A stretch of 64,000 bases of DNA from Neoarius graeffei (taxonomy: Eukaryota > Chordata > Actinopteri > Siluriformes > Ariidae), in contig NC_083569.1 of assembly GCF_027579695.1 (NCBI RefSeq), positions 71,311,149 through 71,375,148 on the forward strand, in the 5' to 3' direction. A model generated the notes under the pieces. It made no database searches, had not been told where the DNA came from, and saw nothing but the letters and a program-made list of their open reading frames with translations. The first letter of the stretch is position 1, and every line of letters begins with the position of its first letter. Of the stretch, positions 1-11,900 are shown piece after piece. A program made the position numbers and the translations under genes.

Positions 1-412
1 GTCTAAAGGATTCATTAGCTCTCACAGATACGGAAATGACGTAAACAGAATGCATAACACACCAACACACAGCGTCCCATAAATACTGTCATTTGCGTTA
101 AAGGAAATTTAAAACGTATTAATAATTTTGACGTTTTTTTCCTCCAAACCTCACCCTTCCACACCGCCATACACTGCACTCATTTCCACCACTTCCTGTT
201 TCTTCTTCGTGACAAGCCAATGACGTGTTCACCAAGTCTCTTTTCCACCAATCAGATGAGCGCTCGAGCCCAGCAATAAACATGAACTTTATCCCACTGT
301 TATCTTCCCCACGTCAGATCACACCTGTCCCACATCTGTATGAAGTTATGGAGAAGATGAACTCAAATTTGCATATTTTTCCTGATTTTGTTTGTTTGTT
401 TTTCAATATCTA

Positions 413-933
413 CACTACCGTTCAAAAGTTTGGGGTCACCCAGACAATTTTGTGTTTTCCATGAAAAGTCACACTTTTATTTCCCACCATAAGTTGTAAA
501 ATGAATAGAAAATATAGTCAAGCCATTTTTCTGGCCATTTTGAGCATTTAATCGACCCCACAAATGTGATGCTCCAGAAACTCAATCTGCTCAAAGGAAG
601 GTCAGTTTTATAGCTTCTCTAAAGAGCTCAACTGTTTTCAGCTGTGCTAACATGATTGTACAAGGGTTTTCTAATCATCCATTAGCCTTCTGAGGCAATG
701 AGCAAACACATTGTACCATTAGAACACTGGAGTGAGAGTTGCTGGAAATGGGCCTCTATACACCTATGGAGATATTGCACCAAAAACCAGCAGCTAGAAT
801 AGTCATTTAGCACATTAGCAATGTATAGAGTGGATTTCTGATTAGTTTAAAGTGATCTTCATTGAAAAGAACAGTGCTTTTCTTTCACAAATAAGGACAT
901 TTCAAAGCGACCCCAAACTTTTGAACGGTAGTG
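413..933 (+). mobile_element. Tc1-type MITE, family 1 copy 1
   Basis: A 521-bp non-coding element bounded by TA. Ends are inverted repeats starting CACTACCGTTCAAAAGTTTG. Near-identical copies lie at 37112-37639 and 56558-57085, which fixes the limits. Confidence 0.85.
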
Positions 934-1108
934 TATAATTTATAAGTTTTCTCGACCTGTAATGGGCTGTAAACTTAGCCATTAGGACTTTGCTGAACAT
1001 AAAACTGAAATGATAAATGCATATTCGAGGAAAAAAAGAAAGCATAATTATGCTAATTTGTAAATGCTGTTTTCATGCAAATGTGTTTCATGCAAATACA
1101 TTCATTGT

Positions 1109-1222
1109 GGATAGATTGGGGATAAAACTAGCTCATGTTTTAAGTTGTTCAAATTCTGTGAAGCTGCTTTGCGACAATGTTTATTGTTAAACGCGCTATA
1201 CAAATAAACTTGACTTGACTTA
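1109..1222 (+). repeat. 5'-truncated LINE 3' tail
   Basis: Matches the last about 115 bp of the LINE at 2100-3116, including the GCGCTATACAAATAAACTTG end and (ACTTG)n tail. A dead-on-arrival insertion. Confidence 0.75.
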
Positions 1223-1501
1223 CATTAAAAGTTTTTCTCTCAATTGCCACTAGGTGGCAGTATGTCTTTTCTTAATTCAAAAAAAGACTTTTGTCATAAT
1301 GGTGATAAAAAGTGACATTTTATTGCACATTATATGCACACAGTTGAGTGTTTGTTTTTCATTTTTATGTTTTATAATTCCTTATTAACTTCAAGTATTT
1401 GAACAGTCACACATTTTGATGCTGTGTTCAAACGTTCAGTTGAATGTGAAATGAAAAAGTGAAGACATTACATGTGTGTACTGGATTATAACTATGTTCC
1501 A

Positions 1502-1785
1502 TCCATCCATTATCTGTGCAGGGTTGCAGGCAAGCTGGAGCCTATCCCAGCTGACTATGGGTAAGAGGCAGGGTACACCATGGACAAGTCGCCAGGTCAT
1601 TTAGACACAGTGTCAGCCTAACCTGCATGCCTTTGGACTGTGGGGAAAACCAGAGGAAACCCATGTGGACACAAGGAGAACATTCAAACTCCACACAGAA
1701 AGGCCCTTGCCGGCTGCTGGGCTCGAACCCAGGACCTTCTTGCTGTGAGGCAACAGTGCTAACCACTACACCACCGTGCCACCCC
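1502..1785 (-). repeat. Mermaid/DANA-type SINE, partial
   Basis: - strand copy with tRNA-like head (GTGGTTAGCACTGTTGCCTC), GGTTCGAGCC B box region, the TTTGCATGTTCTCC-type core in diverged form and the CTGGGATAGGCTCCAGC tail. Internally deleted relative to full copies. Confidence 0.85.
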
Positions 1786-2099
1786 ATATATAACTATGTT
1801 CTTCCTGTCAAATAAGCCATTCCACTGGTGCCTATAGAACACACTGGAGTTTTACAAACAGTGTCTGTTTCAGGCTGATACTGCCAGAACACTGATGTGT
1901 GGTTGATGTGGTCTTGATATGGTGGTTCCTGTCACCCACGTCTGCATGTTGGCCCACCCTGTATGTCTGAATATTCTTCAGATTGGTGAGAGTGAGGGGA
2001 GAATCATTTTCCATCAGCACAATGAAGAACTGCTTTCAGTATGAAGCTTGAAAATCACACTCCTACCTTAACTCAAATGTTATTTAGCATCTGACTGCA
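1786..2099. other. no gene seen
   Basis: Non-coding sequence between the SINE and the LINE 3' end; may be the diverged 5' part of the same LINE copy, but I cannot show it. Confidence 0.4.
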
Positions 2100-3116
2100 T
2101 TACTATTTGCGTATTAAAGAGATTTCAGGGGGCAGAGCCTTTTCTTACAAAGCCCCACAGTTATGGAACAGCCTTCCAAGTAGTGTTCAGGAATCAGACA
2201 CAGTCTCAGCGTTTAAGTCTCGGCTGAAAACATATATGTTTAGTCAAGCCTTTTGTTAATGGTGTTTATGAGGTAAAGGTGTAGATCTGGAGGGTCCTCA
2301 GACAGAGTGTTTTGGTAAACTGGGATGTATGGATGCTGTCAGTCCCCACTCGCTTGCTCACTCGAGTTTGTTGATGGTGTAGTGGCTGCTGCTTTATGTC
2401 CTGGGGCTCCCTCATGCCTGTGTTACCTTCTGGCTCTCCCCTTTTTAGTTATGCGGTCATAGTTGGTTGCCGGAGTCCCTGCTTGTACTCAGTGCAATAT
2501 GTATACTGTTCCTACTTATTCAGGTGACATTGGGCATACCTAACAACCTGTGTTTTCTCTCTGTCCCTCTGAGTTACATGTCGGTCCTGGGATCGAGATG
2601 CTGACCTCTTCTGCTCCTCAGACCTGCCTGATCCATCCTGGTGCCCTGTGCCTAGTTGAAGTCTCATCGCATCGTTCCTGCGGAGGACGGCCCCATATGG
2701 ACAGTTGAAAGTCACACCTGGAGGACGCTCTGGACTCTTACAGTAATGCTTGAGGACTACAGTTGACTTGCTAACTTTAGGACTGCAGTTGTCATGAACA
2801 GTTTTGCACTCAAGTTTCCATTAATGAAGAGTTTATAACATCAACGAAACTGACTTCATGTTAAAACTGTTAATGTTATAGTCATGCTGTCTGTTGTTGC
2901 CCAAATGAGGATGGGTTCCCTTTTGAGTCTGGTTCCTCTCGAGGTTTCTTCCTCATATTGTCTGGGGGAGTTTTTCCTCGCCACCATTGCCATAGGCTTG
3001 CTCACTGGGGATAGATTAGGGATAAAATTGGCTCTTGGGTCATTCAGATTCTGTAAAGCTGCTTTGGGACAATGTCTATTGTTAAAAGCGCTATACAAAT
3101 AAACTTGACTTGACTT
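2100..3116 (+). mobile_element. 3' end of an L2/Rex-like LINE
   Basis: Holds the last 43 codons of a reverse transcriptase ORF (2128-2259), a 3' UTR of about 850 bp and an (ACTTG)n tail. The 3' UTR segment from about 2905 to 3116 recurs at 1109-1222. Confidence 0.8.
2128..2259 (+). pseudogene. non-LTR reverse transcriptase C-terminus (fragment)
   Basis: Reads GRAFSYKAPQLWNSLP, then SSVQESDTVSAFKSRLKT and YMFSQAFC before TAA. The P-LWNSLP-x-F-K-x-LKT pattern is the standard C-terminus of L2/CR1/Rex-type LINE proteins. Upstream RT domains are absent (5' truncation). Confidence 0.8.
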
Positions 3117-3637
3117 GAAACTTGACTTTTAAAAAAAAAGATGCCTATGAATTTGGTGATACTGGATGAGTTTACTGCTAATGAACAATGAATGCATCAA
3201 CAGTTTATCAGTCCATAAGCCACGAGTAAATTTGTTATAGAGGTAATAGTTATTAAACTATGGGTCTGAGTAACTCATCACTTGAACAAGTTTTTTTTTA
3301 AATATCTAAATATCAGTAACCTAAAGCAAGTATGAATAATGTCAACTTGAGACTAAACACAATTTTTAATATTACTTTGGGAAAAAAGTTAATGTGATAC
3401 AACATATTTGAAAGATATATTTTAACATGACGTATCTGGTTTGTATTTCTGTGGGTGGAAATATATGGATTGGGCTTTCTATCTCATAATTACAACTTTC
3501 TATGTCATAACAATGACTTATTATCTCATAATTATGACTTAGTATCTTGTAATAATGATTTACTGTCTTGTAATAATGATAGTAGGTCACAAGTTTGAGA
3601 AAATGTTCTCATTATTATGAAAAAGTAAATCATAATT
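3117..3637. other. AT-rich, no gene seen
   Basis: Low-complexity AT-rich sequence with runs built on the pattern TATCTCATAATTATGACTT near 3480-3660. No coding signal. Confidence 0.5.
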
Positions 3638-3805
3638 ATGAGATACATTACATTAATGGCATTTAGCAGATGCTCTTATCCAACATGACATACAACATAC
3701 CCAGACCAGCCTGGGGAGCAGTTGGAGGTTAGGTGCCTTGCTCAAGGGCACTTCAGCTATTCCTGCTGGTCCCAAAACTGCTTCTCTAACCTTTAGGCTA
3801 TGGCT
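3638..3805 (-). repeat. SINE fragment (GGCATTTAGCAGATGCTCTTATCC type)
   Basis: Carries the common teleost SINE core 'CATTTAGCAGATGCTCTTAT' and 'CTTGCTCAAGGGCAC'. Short and old. Confidence 0.55.
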
Positions 3806-4061
3806 TATGAATGAAAGTACGCATACAAATCCATAATTATGAGATACATTCTCATTATTAAAACATACTGTCGCTTTTTTTTTTCAAGTGGAAGAAAAGA
3901 GCTTCCATAGCAATTTGTGCTTGATTATAACAGTTGGGGACGGGCGTGCAAAACATGTGAGAATCCTAAATGGGGACAGGAAACAAAATGAATTAACATT
4001 AATAATTGTACATTTTGAGTTAAATATGAAGGTGCTTTTTTTTTTAAACCAAACCAGATAA

Positions 4062-4405
4062 AAGAAGAAGAAGCCTTTATTTGTCACATGTACACAAGCA
4101 CAGTGAAATTCCTCCTCTGCATTTAACCCATCTGAACCAGTGAACACACACACACACGCACAAAAGCCCAGCTTGATGGGGGGTTTTTTAAAGAAGAAGA
4201 AAGAAACCTTTATTTGTCACATGCACACTTCAAGCACAGTGAAATTCATCCTCTGCATTTAACCCATCTGAAGCAGTGAACACACACACACACACACCCA
4301 GAGCAGTGGGCAGCCACACCAGAGCGCCCGGGGAGCAGTCAGGGGTCAGGTACCTTGCTCAAGGGCACCTCAGCCCAAGGCCGCCCCACGTCAATCTAAC
4401 TGCAT
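4062..4405 (-). repeat. two tandem SINE 3' parts
   Basis: Two copies (about 4068-4175 and 4199-4405) of a unit with CCTTTATTTGTCACATG (AATAAA on the - strand), AACCCATCTGAA and a (CA)n run; the second extends to a GGGCGCCCGGGGAG-like segment and CTTGCTCAAGGGCACC. Same family at 14885-15085, with a partial at 4520-4600. Confidence 0.65.
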
Positions 4406-4746
4406 GTTTTCATGTAAAGTCTTGATATTTGTACACATTTGCTTTATGCACTCTATAAGACAGATGTAATACTATGACAATTTGGATTGATACATCAATT
4501 TAATAGGCAATGATTGAAATGATTGAGCAGTGAGCACACACACGTACCCAGAGCAGTGGGCAGTTATGCTACAGCGTCCCAGGGATATCCAGGTTGAGAA
4601 GTGAGGAAGATTAGAAGATAGTTGCCAGATTGTAATAACCTTTCAGTCCATTCGAGTTTACAATGTACCCTAGTCAAGTGAATTATATATTAGAGAAACT
4701 ATTAATTTTATTACTGTAATAAAGAAACTTTAATATTACTGTATAT

Positions 4747-5125
4747 GGGGCAGCACAGTGGTGTCATGGTTAACACTGTCGCCTCACAGCAAGAAGGTCC
4801 TGGGTTCGAGCCCAGCGGCTGGCGAGGGTCTTTCTGTGTGGAGTTTGCATGTTCTCCCCGTGTCCGTGTGGGTTTCCTCCGGGTGCTCTGGTTTCTCCGA
4901 CAGTCCAAAGACATGCAGGTTAGGATAACTGGTGGCTCTAAATTGACCATAGGTGTGAATGTGAGTGTGAATGGTTGTCTGTGTGTCAGCCCTGTGATGA
5001 CCTGGCGACTTGTCCAGGGTGTACCCCGCCTTTCACCCATAGTCAGCTGGGATAGGCTCCAGCTTGCCTGTGACCCTGTAGGACAGGATAAAGCAGCTAC
5101 AGATAATGCATGGATGGATGGAAAG
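4747..5125 (+). repeat. Mermaid SINE, near full length
   Basis: Full order of head, GGGTTCGAGCCC box, CATGTTCTCCCCGTGTCCG core, ACTCTAAATTGACC block, CCAGGGTGTACCCCGCC tail and (ATGG)n end. Confidence 0.9.
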
Positions 5126-5182
5126 CTTGAAATGAGTAAAAGCGTCTAAAAGTAAGATCTTATCTTGGACTCCTTATTGACG

Positions 5183-5475
5183 GTTCTGGGTTCGAGCCCA
5201 GTGGCCGGCGAGGGCCTTTCTGTGCGGAGTTTGCATGTTCTCCCCGTGTCCGCATGGGTTTCCTCCGGGTGCTCCGGTTTCCCCCACAGTCCAAAGACAT
5301 GCAGGTTAGGTTAGCTGGTGACTCTAAATTGAGCGTAGGTGTGAATGGTTGTCTGTGTCTATGTGTCAGCCCTGTGATGACCTGGCGACTTGTCCAGGGT
5401 GTACCCCGCCTTTCGCCCGTAGTCAGCTGGGATAGGCTCCAGATCGCCTGCAGCTACAGATAACGGATGGATGGA
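5183..5475 (+). repeat. Mermaid SINE, head-truncated
   Basis: Starts inside the B-box region and runs to a (GATG)n end; lies 60 bp behind the previous copy in the same direction. Confidence 0.88.
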
Positions 5476-5479
5476 TTGA

Positions 5480-5867
5480 TTTACACACTGTGAACAACCA
5501 GTGAGGATAGTAGAGGTGATGCAAAATCACTCAATCTGGCAACCCAGTGGCTGGTTGATGGGAGTATGCAGCATGTGTGTACACACACACACACATACAC
5601 AGAGAGAGAGAGAGAGAGGTGCTTCCTCACTTCACTTCACTTCAGGCAGAGAGAAGAGAGAGAAGTGAAACGTGATCTTCAGTTGTTTATTATCGTCGAA
5701 GAGATCAAACTCATTTCCTGACTCCTGTGCTGAGATCTAATTAATCTGAGTACAAACAAAGACTTTAAATCAGCCCCATGTGACGAACTACTGAAGTTTG
5801 GCAAGCGGAAGTTCATGCAGAGATTGGGAAGGACTGGTTTGTTTGTCTTTAGAGAAGAAGGACAAAG
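5480..5867 (+). promoter_or_regulatory. dok1: probable dok1 promoter and 5' UTR
   Basis: The stretch before the dok1 ATG is the only non-repeat DNA between the SINE ending near 5475 and the start codon. It carries (CA)n and (GA)n tracts at 5579-5619 and GGAA/TTCC-type ETS-like sites, for example around 5620. No TATA box is clear and the transcription start cannot be fixed from sequence alone. Confidence 0.4.
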
Positions 5868-5924
5868 ATGGACACACATATCAAAGAAGGACAACTTTAT
5901 GTCCAGCACCAGAAGTTTGGAAAG
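5868..5924 (+). CDS. dok1: dok1 coding exon 1 (start of PH domain)
   Basis: ATG at 5868 begins [19 protein letters not shown], the first beta strand of the PH domain, followed at once by a consensus GTAAGC donor at 5925. The short 19-residue first exon ending phase 0 fits the DOK family. No other in-frame ATG joins as well to exon 2. Confidence 0.9.
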
Positions 5925-8900
5925 GTAAGCTGTATTAGGGTTTTTTTTTCTCCTCCTAAACACTTCATCATAATGTAGATTCATCTGGAATAATAATAAT
6001 AATTATTATTATTCTAGCTTCTTGAGTTAAAACTGATCTGAACCGTGTGCTGTGAGAAACACTGAGCACTAACAACTGGTTTGACGTCACTCACATCAAA
6101 GAGCATCCCTTTTTGTCCTACAAAAGTGCAACATGAACTTGCAGGTGACTCTGCTGAAGAGTGCAGACACTCAGATGACCTCACGATTTGACAGCAGAAA
6201 CATTTAAAGGACTTCAGACTGATCTCATGGAAATCAGACTCTTCCTCTGCCATGAGCCGGTCACATGAAAGAACAGCATAGTAATGATCACAGGGGAAAA
6301 CTGACACACTGACCCCCTCAAAGCATTTGAGGAATCATCTGTCTGTCAATATCTCATCTCATCATCTCTAGCCGCTTTATCCTGTTCTACAGGGTCGCAG
6401 GCAAGCTGGAGCCTATCCCAGCTGACTACGGGCGAAAGGCGGGGTACACCCTGGACAAGTCGCCAGGTCATCACAGGGCTGACACACAGACACAGACAAC
6501 CATTCACACTCACATTCACACCTACGGTCAATTTAGACTCACCAGTTAACCTAACCTGCATGTCTTTGGACTGTGGGGGAAACCGGAGCACCCGGAGAAA
6601 ACCCACGCGGACACGGGGAGAACATGCAAACTCCGCACAGAAAGGCCCTCGCCGGCCCCGGGGCTCGAACCCAGGACCTTCTTGCTGTGAGGCAACAGCG
6701 CTAACCACTACACCACCGTGCCGCCCTGTCTGTCAATATCAGATGTTTAATTTACAAACCTTTCATATAATATAATATAACAATAAGTGGTTAAATAATA
6801 GAAGCACACGTGTCTGGTAGTCTCTCGCATGTGCACAGGTCCACTGTCATCTTCTACACCCTACATATGATGGAAAATGTTGTTTCACCAGAAGGCCTAA
6901 CCACAGGTGTGAGAAACCCAAATAAGTAGTCCAGTGCTACCAACTAACCTGACCTGGACTGCTTTAGACCAGTTTGTCTAACTGTTTTGGCTTCCTGAAT
7001 GTGAGGACTCGTTTTCTTTATCTGCATATTCTGAGCAACAAGACCCTTCATTAAATAAACCATAAACTGATTTTAAAAAAAAACTACGTGAGGAATAAAA
7101 CATGCCGTGCTGTTATAGGAAAATAATCAACCACAAAGTTTATTATTTTCCACTAACAGCACATCCTGATGCGTTTTATTCCTCTTAGACCAAATCTATT
7201 TGCCAGCTCAAGCAATTATGTGCTTATTAAAGAACATGTCATACTTTTTATCTGTTTATAGGCACATTTAAGGTTGTGGAACATGTGCAAAATAAAGTTA
7301 GTTCCTGTTACCATTTATGACATAGCAGCCCAGACTGCCCAGACTTTCTTTTTTTGTCTTCCTTGAAGTTAATAAGATAAAAAGTGCAGCTTGTCATTTT
7401 ACTGATGAATTACAAAATGCAAAAAGTGAAAACTTTCCCATGTCTGGAAGCATAAAGTGACAGCACTAACCAGTCTATGTGAAGTGTCTGCTGTTGCTAT
7501 AGAAATGATAATGCAGTAGATCAAGCACATTGTGGTTTGCTTTGTAAAGAGAACTACAGTACTGGTAAAGCTGCTGTTATTCAAAATGAATCAGCTTTTC
7601 TTGACCAATCATAATTGTTCACTCAACAGCACAGTGGTATTCAACAGATTTATTGAAACGTTGACGTATACAAATATTTTACAGTTGTTTAAACTTTAAA
7701 GCGACCATCTTTCAGATTTTTCAGGTGTAGATCATAAAAACAATTTTCCCTGGCACCCAGTTATTTTTGTTTAGTGGACTGAAAGCCACTGAGTTAAAAT
7801 CACAGACTTCCACTTTTATTATTATTTAAAAAATAGAACAATTAATGAATTTAGAGCCACGTGGCCCTAAATTCTCTGCTATTTTTTCCTGCTTCACCAT
7901 GACCCAATACTACATCATGCATCATGTGGTGAGCGTTCCCCGTTCGCGCAAGGCATTGTGGGATACAAATTTGAAACAGGAGACAAAAATGGAGGACGCG
8001 AGTGTGGGAATGAAACGTGAAAGAAAGACCGACTACAGTAACGGAAAGCGAGAAGAAAAGACGTTATGTTGCGAAGGAAAGGAAACGTAGGACCAAACTA
8101 ATAAATATCGGCGGTCAGCGAGCACCTCGGTGTGATCAGCTGTCCGTTTAGCGACAGAATCATGTAACGGTCAGTGCACGGTCAAAGTAAACCTGTAGAT
8201 GTGCACACGGACTTCCTCTGTCTGCTTGACTGTGCGAAGCGAGCGATTTTATGCACATTATTTGCTTGGGAATCCTTTCAAATGAAATAACTTCCCAGTC
8301 ACAGAATGGCCTGATATTTTTTGAGATATTACAGAAATAAACATATATCACAATGACCAAATTTCAGACGGAACTAAAGTTCACCGATTTTATGAAATCG
8401 AAAGGCCTTCTAGCTTTAATGGTCTCTGGTTGAATGACAGATTCTGTTAAAAAACAACAACATTCCACTAGTTTCCAGTGATATGCTCGGATGCAAATGC
8501 ATTCTCTGTTTAAAAAATCAGTATTTATTAAAAACAGCCTCTTACATTGACCAGATTTAAAAAATAATAATAATAATAATAATAATAATAATTTAACAAA
8601 TATGTTTTGGTGAATAAAGCCTTCAGAAGGATCTGAATGTGAATTTGGTGTGCATACTTAGGATTGCATTTCAGTAAACTCTCAATATTAAAAACACATT
8701 CAACAATCAGTGTTTTTTTTTTAATAAACTTCCTGCAGATGTTTAGAAGGTGTTTGTTCTATCTTACGAAATGCATCACTTTCCTTTTTGTACGAAAAAA
8801 AAAAGTGAATATGTTTGTTCTTACAATGTTAGGGATGCTTCTCGAATGCATGTGCTAATGAAGACTAAAGTCAACCAGGACGTGTGTTTGTTTGCTCAGG

Positions 8901-11900
8901 AAGCTGTTGGAGGTTGTACGTGTGAGAAGGTTATGGAATCTGTTTCATGCTCATCACTTTTCAGAATTTAGGCTGTTAGGATTTTGAGGTTATTAATCCG
9001 TACTCAATTTTTTAAAAAATCCAAAATCTTAATTGTCATCATTGTGTGTTGGAGATTATAGTTAGCGTAGACATGTGTTCGTTATGTGTATCGAAATACA
9101 AAAGGATTGACTTCGGTAAATAACTTTTTTTTTTTTTTTTTTTAATAGTGCTTCTTGTTCTACCAAAGTAGCTCAAACTCGACTAATGCTTTTAAAACAT
9201 TTTGTAAAGCGACCTTTGTAGGTGTTACCGTACCGTAGCAGGTTGCTCCAAAATACATTTGACCTTCACGTTGACCTTTAGGATCAAACCATCAGTGTGT
9301 GTGTGTGGGTTTGTGCTAGACGACTTGTACTGTCTTCTGAGAGTCATGTTTGTGTAACATGGAGTCCAGGGAGTCGTTGCCTTTGCCCCAGTACCCTGGA
9401 TCGGGGTCTGTTTTGAGTGTACGATACTAAGAATGTAGCCAGTGGCCTTGTAGAGCGAGCGGTATGGCACACGTGACGCACTCAGTGACTTTAACCAAAT
9501 GAGGAAGTGTAGATTTGTGATCAAGTGATTGAGCTGTGACTTCAGACAGGGAATCTTGAAAGTAGCACATTTTCTTTGTTGCTTTGTTGTTGTTGGTCCC
9601 CCCCCAACTCTATACACACACACACACACACACCGTCATTTAAAGCTCTGAGGTAAAGAACTGATATCAAAGTGATCCAGAATAGAACGTGCTGTCTTTC
9701 CGCTTGAGTAACATACTTCTCTGTGTTTTAGTCACAAACCTCAGAGCAGAAGCACTAAGAAACAGAACTACAAGACATCTAGTACTCTTTCGGGGCTTTT
9801 TGAGTAGTTGTAAATTTAACCTCAATAGTCTTTTCTGTCCGGAGGGACCTTCTGTTGTTTTAACACAATATTAAAACCCTAATTTGTCACCCTGCTCTCT
9901 GTGACACATTAAGACTTCACACATCTTCACCGAGCACAGCCAGGTGTCATGTTTTTATCATTACAATATTGTAACTCGTCTTTATTTAGGAAGCGCCAGC
10001 CAGCATGCTTTCGCCTTTCGGTTATTTCCTCACAACACACACACAGGCTACCATGTTAGTATAATGTGTATTTGTTTCAGGGCTGGTTAATGCTTCAGTT
10101 GGCGTGAATGTGAGAGAAACTGTGGATGTGAATGTCAAAACAGAAAGCTACGTACGGAACAGTATCAAACGTGGTTAATCATTAAGCTAAAAAGCAAGCT
10201 ATGAGGGTAATAAGTGAAGAATGTGTGGGTGTTTGAGTGTAAATATCAGATGCATATCTCTGGGTGATTTTATTTTATTATTATTATTATTATTATTTTT
10301 AATGTGCAACTTGCTACAAATTGTACCCATGGTCCTGGTTATTTTACATGTATAATCAGTTATGTGATATTTATAGTCATAACCTACCGTACTATAAGGC
10401 CTAAAGTGGAAAGGTGTGTGTGTGTGTCACGCCACTGTTATACCGCTGATAAGACTGGGACGCAGATTTGAGGAAGTCACTCTCTCTTGCCTTATTTGCA
10501 TAAGTTCCATCCTGTGTCATATATTCAACGGACTGACTCTTACCTTATATGGTGTTGGTGGCATAACTGTGCTGAAATCACATCTTATAATTTGATGTTC
10601 ATTGTAAATTAAACTTCTTGGATTTGACAAGTTGACTTTTATTCTGGTTTCAGTTCTCTTTGGTGTTGTGGTGGATTCTAGATCATTCTTTCTGTGCTGT
10701 TGACAAGAAATATCTTTACCCTGTACATATTCTTATGCCATCCCAGAAAAGTAACTTTTTTTTCTCCAGTTTTCAGAGAGTGATATTCTGTGAGATGGTT
10801 AGGAAAAAAAAAAGTCGTACGTTTGTCCTTCATGTCTCCCAGGCGGGTTTTTGTTTGTTTGTTTGTTTGTTTGTTGTTTTTTAAAAAATACCATGACCAG
10901 CTTTATGGCAAAAATATGTGGACACCTCACCATGATAACATCCCATTCAATGGCACGGTGGTGTAGTGGTTAGCGCTGTTGACTCACAGCAAGAAAGTTC
11001 TGGGTTCGAGCCCGGCGGCCGACGGGAGCCTTTCTGTGTAGAGTTTGCATGTTCTCCCCGTGTCTGCGTGGGTTTCCTCCGGGTGCTCCGGTTTCCCCGA
11101 CAGTCCAAAGACATGCAGGTTAGGTTAACATGGGACGGCCTGAGGCTGAGGTGCCCCCCGTGTGTGTGCATGCGTATGTTCACTGCTTCAGATGGGTTAA
11201 ATGCAGAGAGGAATTTCACAAGTGTATGTGTGATGAATAAAGTTCTTCTTCTATTCCACATTTAGTTCCCCCTTTCCTGTTATAATAACCTCCACTCTTC
11301 TGGGAAGACTTTCCACTAGATTTTTTGAGTATGGCTATGGGGATTTGTTCTCGTTCAGCCGCAAGAGCGTTAGCGAGCTCAGGCACTGATGTCAGCCGAG
11401 GAGGTCTGGGGTGCAGTCGGGATTCAAACTCGTCTCAGAAGTGTTCGGTGGGGTTGAGGTCAGGGATCTGCGCAGGATACACAAGTTCTGCGCAAACCGT
11501 GTGTTCGTGGATTTCGCTTTGTGCACAGGGGCATTGTCATGTTGGAACAGATTTGGGCTTCTTGGTTCCAGTGAATGGGTGTGATGGTCAGATGTAACAA
11601 AGTTTTGGCCATACTTAATTAGACTTTAACTAGCCTTGTTATAGTCTTATAGAAATTTGAGTCCAAATCTGTGAGGCGCAAGTATGTCAAAAGGGCTGAG
11701 GTGAGGCTCATTGACGCCTGTCTGTAGGGTTTTGTGTATCATGGATGTGGTTCAGTGAATTGGATGCATTTTCTTAAAGTTAGTTACAGTGATGGATATC
11801 ACAACGCATCATTATCAAAGTTATATTTATTATCAAGTTATTACAGTTATTACCCTGTTTGACTGGTCACTTGAATTGTTTTAATCCAAAGCAAATTCAA

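Noticed and set aside
4745-5149. Long open frames on both strands over this and many similar stretches (for example 6346-6708, 24672-25028, 30285-30704, 58546-59010, 62205-62492)
   Set aside because: All are translations of Mermaid SINE copies; the same peptides recur at every copy and have no gene context.
1-5480. Search for a loxl3 exon upstream of dok1, as in human
   Set aside because: Only repeats and non-coding DNA were readable.
7940-8170. Promoter-like GC-rich patch with a ZNF143/Staf-like motif as an alternative dok1 promoter
   Set aside because: No exon or donor could be linked to it; it may equally be the start of an unrecognised transposon.
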